Source of the DNA: Bacteroidetes bacterium UBA2664
GTDB taxonomy: Bacteria; Bacteroidota; Rhodothermia; Balneolales; Balneolaceae
Direction of reading: 5' to 3'
DNA length: 12,175 nt
Assembly: GCA_002359315.1 (NCBI GenBank)
Contig: DEMS01000029.1
Span: forward strand, 1-12,175
In this document: positions 7,718 through 12,175 of the stretch, in pieces
Position numbering within the stretch: position 1 is the stretch's first letter
How the letters are laid out: every line of letters begins with the position of its first letter
The notes under the pieces: model-generated
Databases searched by the model: none
What the model saw: the letters and a program-made list of their open reading frames with translations, nothing else
Told to the model about the DNA's origin: nothing
Program-made: the position numbers and the translations under genes

Positions 7718-9133
7718 TTATTCATTATCCATCGCCATTTCTCTGGCCTGAGTAGTGATATAGTATTTTGTAATCATGTTCGGCACTTCCCAGTCGGGCA
7801 GTTCCCCTTCAACCAGATATTCAAAATAGGCTTCTGCTACTTTACCGAAATGGGCTTCATGGCCCAGATAAAGTTCGCCTGGAATATCCAATTGCCATCC
7901 GTTCTCTGTAGCCTGGTAGGTAGTGCCCGGAAACTCCTCCTGAAGTTGTTCAACAGCACTATTCAGTTCATTTTCAAGTTGTTCGCGGTCAATGTTTTCA
8001 ACAGGTTCAATAAATAGGGTGCTTTGGAAATTTTGATCCCTGCCTTGACGAATAACCAGGTCGGCAAGTGTTCCTCTCATCAAAGAGTAGTGGGAATCGT
8101 TCCCACCAGGAGGAGCCTGATATGCCCATTCAACAGATACATTTACGTGATGGCCACGGATTGTGAAATCAATTTCACCATTGCTGTAATATGGAAGGGA
8201 TCCGTTCTCTAATTGGTTCTGCAAATAATCCGGAAATTCAGATGCTCCGGTGATATTTTCAAACTGTTGAGCAGATAGTATAGTTGGCCAGCGGCGCGCA
8301 TTCAGCAGTTCAATGTCTTCTTCATGATAGATTGGCTGATTTGGAAATGTACCCCAAAGGGAAAGATCCACCAGATGGGTGGTTACATCCACAATGCCTT
8401 CCCCTTGTTGTTCAACGTCAAAATACCATACGGGCCTTCGAAGGGGAGAGCCGGAAACAATTTTGTAGAGGTGGTGGATACTCTGTTTGATGACTGCCGG
8501 ATTATCAGCATCACCTTCGATCAGGGTACCGAAAAGATTCCTGTTTTGAGATAAAATTCGTTGGACTCGTGAGTTCACTTCATAGCGTTCAGTCATGATG
8601 TCGTAGAGCAGTACATCGTGTTCTTCCGCCTGACGAAACGCTTCATTTAATTTCGACCATCCCTCGCTATTAATCGCCATCGGTTTATCTGATAGCACAT
8701 TAATCCCATTTTTTACAGCTTCCAGAATATAATCGGTTTTGGAGCGGTTGTTCCCAGCCACAACCATCACATTGCCGGGACGCTCAGTTAACATTTTTTC
8801 GAAATAATCTTCACCGGTGTAGATATTCAGGTCCCAATCTGTTGGTGAGTCACTCCGGGTATTGAAAGCATCAATTCGTTGATTGTGAAGTTCCAGATCG
8901 GTACCCCCCGGCGAAAAGATGTGGACAGTGGGGTGAACCTGTTGAATCATCTCTTTCTGAACCAGTGCGGCGTGAAAATGGCCCGGGTTTAAAGTCATCA
9001 GACGAATTTCACCCTCTGCACCTGTAAATTCAGAGGTTTGCTGATCTGTATTTGAACAAGATAGAAGTATAAATGGAATCAACAAGAGAGTAATCAGTGA
9101 AAGTGGATGGATCTGTATGGCTGTCAGAGTCAT
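7718..9133 (-). CDS. Gfo/Idh/MocA-like lipoprotein with Oxidored_C-type C-terminus
   Basis: The product is 471 residues. It has a lipoprotein signal: hydrophobic 11-24 and lipobox L-L-S-C with the cysteine at 26. It matches the 'putative oxidoreductase C-terminal domain' group of the Gfo/Idh/MocA superfamily, recognisable by LNPGHFHAALVQK (48-60). Where a typical member has G-x-G-x-x-G, this protein has N-P-G-H-F-H, so nucleotide binding must differ from the classic form or be lost. The E-K-P motif reads DKP (149-151), and a substrate-domain histidine is found in DVTTHLVDLSLW (249-260). The C-terminal part (about 330-471) is the extra domain. It is the first gene of a minus-strand pair with uxuA (14-bp gap), suggesting that its substrate feeds hexuronate breakdown. 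The start ATG is the first in frame and gives a complete leader. The exact reaction is unknown. Confidence 0.85.
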   Translation of the reverse strand: MTLTAIQIHPLSLITLLLIPFILLSCSNTDQQTSEFTGAEGEIRLMTLNPGHFHAALVQKEMIQQVHPTVHIFSPGGTDLELHNQRIDAFNTRSDSPTDWDLNIYTGEDYFEKMLTERPGNVMVVAGNNRSKTDYILEAVKNGINVLSDKPMAINSEGWSKLNEAFRQAEEHDVLLYDIMTERYEVNSRVQRILSQNRNLFGTLIEGDADNPAVIKQSIHHLYKIVSGSPLRRPVWYFDVEQQGEGIVDVTTHLVDLSLWGTFPNQPIYHEEDIELLNARRWPTILSAQQFENITGASEFPDYLQNQLENGSLPYYSNGEIDFTIRGHHVNVSVEWAYQAPPGGNDSHYSLMRGTLADLVIRQGRDQNFQSTLFIEPVENIDREQLENELNSAVEQLQEEFPGTTYQATENGWQLDIPGELYLGHEAHFGKVAEAYFEYLVEGELPDWEVPNMITKYYITTQAREMAMDNE

Positions 9134-9225
9134 TCTAAATTGTATGTATTGTGCTAATTATATATGTTCTCAGATATTAAACCCTTCACAATAGGATTGC
9201 AAATATTAAACGAAATATTGAAGCC
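9134..9225. promoter_or_regulatory. AT-rich divergent promoter region
   Basis: This 92-bp gap separates two divergent gene starts and must carry, or overlap, the promoters of both the lipoprotein-uxuA pair and the plus-strand oxidoreductase. It is very AT-rich (a TAATTATATATG stretch at about 9155-9166). It contains a 9-bp direct repeat ATATTAAAC at 9174-9182 and 9203-9211, centred 29 bp apart, which could be an operator pair. On the minus strand there is a TATTTG that resembles the Bacteroidota -7 box, but no convincing partner -33 box. I therefore do not place individual promoters. Confidence 0.4.
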
Positions 9226-10545
9226 ATGAATAGACGACAGTTTATTAAGAGATCAGCATTAACCACTGCAGGCATTGGATTAACAGGACCGTATGTGTTT
9301 TCAAGAGGGATTAATGCCCCGAATGAAAAAGTAACCGTAGCAATCATGGGTGGTAGGGGAAGAGCGGGGTACCTGGCTGAGGTTTTTGCGGGAGTGGATG
9401 GCACTGAGGTAAAATCCATTTTTGATGTAGATTACCGGCCTCTTAATGAATTGGCAACCAAAGTTGAAGAGCTTCAGCAACGCAAGCCTGAAGTGGGCAC
9501 TGATTTTAGAACCGCTCTTGATGATCCGGATATTGATGCCCTTGTGATTGCAGCACCCGATCACTGGCATACACCGGCCACGATAATGGCACTACAGGCG
9601 GGAAAACATGTATATGTGGAGAAACCATCAAGCCAGAATCCGGCAGAAGCAGAATTGATCGTTCGTGCTCAAAAGAGGTATGATAAAGTCGTTCAGATGG
9701 GGAATCAGCAGCGATCTGCACCGGAGTCCATAGAAGCGATTCAGCAGATCCGTGACGGGTTGATAGGGGATGTGTATTATGCGAAATGTTTTTATGCCGC
9801 CAACAGGGGTTCGATAGGCCGGGGAAGTATCGCTCCGGTTCCGGAGTGGCTCGATTATGAGTTATGGCAGGGTCCGGCCCCCCGCACTCCGTACAGGGAT
9901 AATATCATCCACTACAACTGGCACTGGTTCCATAGATGGGGAACCGGTGAGGCCCTGAATAATGGAACTCACGAGTATGATATATGCCGATGGGCGCTTG
10001 ATGTAGATTTACCAAGCAGAATTTCATCCAATGGCGGACGCTTTCATTTTGATGATGATTGGGAGTTTTATGATGTACAGAATATCAATTTTGACTTTCC
10101 AGATGGTAAGATGATTAATTGGGAAGGGCGAAGCTGCAACGGTTACAGATTTTTTGAGGGGAAAGGCCGAGGAGCGCTGATTCACGGCACCAAAGGGAGT
10201 ATGATGATCGACAGGGATGGATATATTGCCTATAATTTGGATAATGAAGAGATCAAAAGAAGGGTGCGCGCAAGTGAAGGGGATCACCTCAACACGGTTG
10301 GCGGCGGCGATCTTACAGACACTCATATCATGAATTTTGCAAATGCGATTCGACAGGGTGATGCATTGAACTCACCGATAGAGTCGGGACAAAAGAGCTC
10401 AATGGCACTTCATTTAGGCAATATATCGCAATACGTCGGACGCTCACTTAACATCAACCCGGCATCGGGCCGTATCATCGGTGATTCTGAAGCGATGGGA
10501 AGGTGGAGCAGAGAGTATGCCCCGGGCTGGGAACCGAGAATTTAA
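9226..10545 (+). CDS. Tat-exported Gfo/Idh/MocA family oxidoreductase
   Basis: The product is 439 residues. A standard twin-arginine leader is present: NRRQFIKRS with Arg3-Arg4, followed by a Thr/Ala/Gly stretch and SRG at 26-28. The Rossmann motif is VTVAIMGGRGRAG (about 36-48). The cofactor motif is intact EKP (132-134), and WHW (231-234 region) plus GTHEYDICRWAL (247-258) form the substrate-domain signature. The pattern W-H-W-F...G-T-G-E-A-x-N-N-G-T-H belongs to the large secreted Gfo/Idh/MocA group common in Bacteroidota and Planctomycetes. The enzyme is expected to act on a sugar or glycoside in the envelope with a tightly held NAD(P); the substrate cannot be read. It lies divergent from the lipoprotein-uxuA pair and may share control with it through the 92-bp gap. 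No clear Shine-Dalgarno site is seen. A repeat block begins right after its TAA. Confidence 0.9.
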   Translation: MNRRQFIKRSALTTAGIGLTGPYVFSRGINAPNEKVTVAIMGGRGRAGYLAEVFAGVDGTEVKSIFDVDYRPLNELATKVEELQQRKPEVGTDFRTALDDPDIDALVIAAPDHWHTPATIMALQAGKHVYVEKPSSQNPAEAELIVRAQKRYDKVVQMGNQQRSAPESIEAIQQIRDGLIGDVYYAKCFYAANRGSIGRGSIAPVPEWLDYELWQGPAPRTPYRDNIIHYNWHWFHRWGTGEALNNGTHEYDICRWALDVDLPSRISSNGGRFHFDDDWEFYDVQNINFDFPDGKMINWEGRSCNGYRFFEGKGRGALIHGTKGSMMIDRDGYIAYNLDNEEIKRRVRASEGDHLNTVGGGDLTDTHIMNFANAIRQGDALNSPIESGQKSSMALHLGNISQYVGRSLNINPASGRIIGDSEAMGRWSREYAPGWEPRI

Positions 10546-10695
10546 GGAGTGAAAAGTGAAAAGCGAGAAGTGAAAAGTACTCCGAGCGTAGTGTTTCCTG
10601 AGCAACGTAGTGAATGTCTCTACTTCGCCGAGGCTACGTAGACCAAGAAAGATTCGGATGGCAGGGAGATGTGAAAAGTGAGAAGTGAGAAGATT
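10546..10695. repeat. composite intergenic repeat: GTGAAAAGT arrays flanking an internal segment
   Basis: The gap between two plus-strand genes consists of a left array of GTGAAAAGT/GCGAGAAGT units (about 10548-10579), an internal segment of about 90 bp, and a right array of the same units (10671-10693). The internal segment contains the 8-bp palindrome CTACGTAG and several ACGTAG/GCGTAG copies, so it may fold. The arrays look like an interspersed, variable-copy intergenic repeat, and the internal segment like a second repeat inserted into it. No gene is seen. Confidence 0.6.
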
Positions 10696-11793
10696 ATGAA
10701 TCAACGATCGTACTGGGAAAGAGAGGAGTGGTTTAAGCCTGCGGACCTGATTATTGTCGGTGCCGGGATTGTGGGTGCTTCAGCGGCACTTTTCTATAAA
10801 GAGATCTATCCGGATCATGAGGTTGTGATTGTCGAGAGAGGTTCATCTCCGATGGGTGCGAGTACCCGAAATGCAGGCTTTTCATGTATTGGATCCATTT
10901 CCGAACATCTGGCTGACATCGAATTAACTGACATCGATACGGTTCTAAAACGCATTAAGCGTCGATGGAATGGTTTGCAGTTGCTGAAAAATACAATGGG
11001 TGAGGAAGCCATCGGTTATGAGCATACCGGAGGGTATGAGGTTTTTTATGAGGATGAGCTTTTCTGGAAGTGCAAATCTGAGATCGATTCACTGAATAAG
11101 CGGATGGAGGAAATAGTGGGAGAGAAGGAGGTCTATTCAGAGACCATCTATGAGGGGGTTCCGGCTATTTTGAATCGGCTTGATGGATCGATCAACAGCG
11201 GAAAGCTGATGCGATCTCTTCATCAAAAAATATCGGAATTGGGTGTGAGAACTTTGTGGAACAGTGAAGTGGATTCGGTGGAGGAGGGTTCGGTTCTTCT
11301 CAAAACTGGAGATAAATTAAAAGCGAATAAGATCGCTCTTACAGTAAATGGATTTATCTCCGGACTGAGTAATGTGAACGTTTTTCCTGCAAGAGGATAT
11401 GTTTTTGTGACTCAGCCTATAGACGGCCTTAAATGGAAGGGGACGTTTAATTATAACGAGGGATATGTTTATTTCAGGAATATTGATAACAGGCTGTTGC
11501 TGGGCGGTGGCAGAAATGTAGCAAAAGAGGAAGAAACGACATCAGAGTTTGGTGTTAATGCGGTGATCAAAGAGTATCTCATATCATTTGCGAATGAAAA
11601 GCTTCATCTGCCGAAAGGATGGAAGATTGATCTGGAGTGGAGCGGGATTATGGGGATGACTCCCGATAAGGAGCCAATCATTAAAGAGGTAAAACCGGGC
11701 GTCTGGACCGGTGTGGGGCTTAGCGGAATGGGGATTGCCATCGGGATGGAAGTAGCCAGGGAGCTTGTTACTTTTGCCTTGATGCAAAAGTAA
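10696..11793 (+). CDS. FAD-dependent oxidoreductase, DAO family
   Basis: The product is 365 residues from the ATG at 10696. An in-frame GTG at 10678 would add six residues but lies inside the GTGAAAAGT repeat array, so I reject it. The FAD-binding Rossmann motif is ADLIIVGAGIVGASAA (about 16-31, G-x-G-x-x-G), with the ribose-binding acidic residue in IVERG (45-49). It is followed by GASTRNAGF (54-62), a block typical of DAO-type amine/amino-acid oxidases and dehydrogenases. The C-terminus has the family's second FAD contact, GVGLSGMGIAIG. There is no signal peptide, so it is cytoplasmic. The substrate may be a secondary amine, amino acid or hydroxy acid; none can be chosen. The last residues (VTFALMQK and the stop) are encoded by repeat DNA with a perfect hairpin. 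It is bounded by repeats on both sides, so a link to the sugar genes is not certain. Confidence 0.88.
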   Translation: MNQRSYWEREEWFKPADLIIVGAGIVGASAALFYKEIYPDHEVVIVERGSSPMGASTRNAGFSCIGSISEHLADIELTDIDTVLKRIKRRWNGLQLLKNTMGEEAIGYEHTGGYEVFYEDELFWKCKSEIDSLNKRMEEIVGEKEVYSETIYEGVPAILNRLDGSINSGKLMRSLHQKISELGVRTLWNSEVDSVEEGSVLLKTGDKLKANKIALTVNGFISGLSNVNVFPARGYVFVTQPIDGLKWKGTFNYNEGYVYFRNIDNRLLLGGGRNVAKEEETTSEFGVNAVIKEYLISFANEKLHLPKGWKIDLEWSGIMGMTPDKEPIIKEVKPGVWTGVGLSGMGIAIGMEVARELVTFALMQK

Positions 11794-12110
11794 CCAAAAA
11801 ATCAAGGCTGTGAATTAGCTGGCGGCCGTTCATGGGTTGCGTGTGACACAAATTAAATGGTCCGCAACTGGCAGTCCAAGCACTGAATTATGGCCGGTAT
11901 TAATTTGCGCTTATCACACGCATCCCATTCTCTTAAACCGCCAACTAATTCAAGGCCGGCTTTTTATCCTTATTATGAAGTTCAGGCATCACAAATTAAA
12001 TGGTCCACCATGGGCAGCCCCAGCACTAATTAACGGTCGGTACTATTTTTCCCTTTTCACGCGCATCCCATTCACTGATATCGCCAACTAATTCAAGGCC
12101 GGTTTGGTTT
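11765..12110. repeat. repeat cluster: hairpin, inverted segment and two 143-bp tandem units
   Basis: Two direct copies start with CACAAATTAAATGGTCC at 11847 and 11990. The later landmark CAACTAATTCAAGGCCGG is likewise offset by exactly 143 bp (11951 versus 12094 for CAAGGCCGG), so the units are tandem without net indels. Just before them, 11803-11846 is a partial inverted copy: its reverse complement carries TCACACGCA-CCCAT and CCGCCA-CTAATTCA, as in the 3' half of each unit. Transcripts could fold extensively. No protein-coding gene is convincing here, and 12111-12175 shows nothing recognisable. Confidence 0.75.
11767..11794 (+). terminator. perfect 11-bp hairpin over the stop codon; possible terminator or repeat end
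   Basis: GTTACTTTTGC (11767-11777) pairs perfectly with GCAAAAGTAAC (11784-11794) around a six-base loop, CTTGAT. The TAA stop of the FAD oxidoreductase gene is in the 3' arm. There is no T-run after it but a run of A, so it is not a canonical intrinsic terminator on the plus strand. On the minus strand no gene ends here. It is more likely the edge of the repeat element that follows, with possible RNA-end or termination function. Confidence 0.5.
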
Positions 12111-12175
12111 TTAAAAGCAATTAACTTTCTGATAACCACACTACCTTTCATTACCGTCATCCTTCTATGTATAAA

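Noticed and set aside
7625..8017. Plus-strand open frame of 130 codons
   Set aside because: It is antisense across the uxuA-lipoprotein junction, with no recognisable motif.
10678..10695. GTG start adding six residues to the FAD oxidoreductase
   Set aside because: The codons fall in the GTGAAAAGT repeat array; the ATG at 10696 is the natural start.
11837..12091. Plus-strand open frame of 84 codons
   Set aside because: It lies entirely in the tandem repeat cluster and its two halves do not form a repeated protein motif.

Overview
The window looks like chromosomal DNA from a free-living bacterium of the Bacteroidota/Balneolota group, and a marine or saline Balneolaceae-type organism is my best guess. 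This rests on gene content (two DUF6807/'PmoA' proteins, several secreted Gfo/Idh/MocA oxidoreductases, a Bacteroidota-style Oxidored_C lipoprotein), on A-rich start contexts that mostly lack Shine-Dalgarno sites, and on intergenic repeats of a type I associate with this group. It is not a taxonomic proof.

Layout. (1) 54-4721, plus strand, is a tight four-gene run: a secreted DUF6807 protein, a DUF6807 lipoprotein, an ApbE-like FAD:protein FMN transferase and a Tat-exported Gfo/Idh/MocA oxidoreductase. (2) 4750-4935 is a MITE-like element with terminal inverted repeats of about 33 bp. (3) 4979-6340, plus, is a second Gfo/Idh/MocA protein with a Tat-like leader and a cysteine cluster. (4) 6341-6527, between convergent genes, holds a degenerate 44-bp tandem repeat. 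(5) 9133-6528, minus, is a two-gene operon: a Gfo/Idh/MocA-like lipoprotein followed by mannonate dehydratase (uxuA). (6) 9226-10545, plus, divergent from that operon, is a fourth, Tat-exported Gfo/Idh/MocA protein. (7) 10696-11793, plus, is a DAO-type FAD-dependent oxidoreductase, bounded by repeat sequence on both sides. (8) 11765-12110 is a repeat cluster: a perfect 11-bp hairpin over the stop codon, an inverted segment, and two tandem 143-bp units.

How it may work. UxuA places the locus in hexuronate catabolism (D-mannonate to 2-keto-3-deoxygluconate). The four Gfo/Idh/MocA proteins and two DUF6807 proteins all carry export signals, so much of the chemistry is probably in the cell envelope, perhaps oxidation of sugars, glycosides or uronosides before or during uptake. 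Tat export fits enzymes that fold with a bound nicotinamide cofactor in the cytoplasm. DUF6807 has no settled function; the repeated pairing here makes it a candidate partner that binds or cleaves the oxidised substrate. That part is inference. No transporter, regulator, glycoside hydrolase, tRNA, rRNA or CRISPR array is visible.
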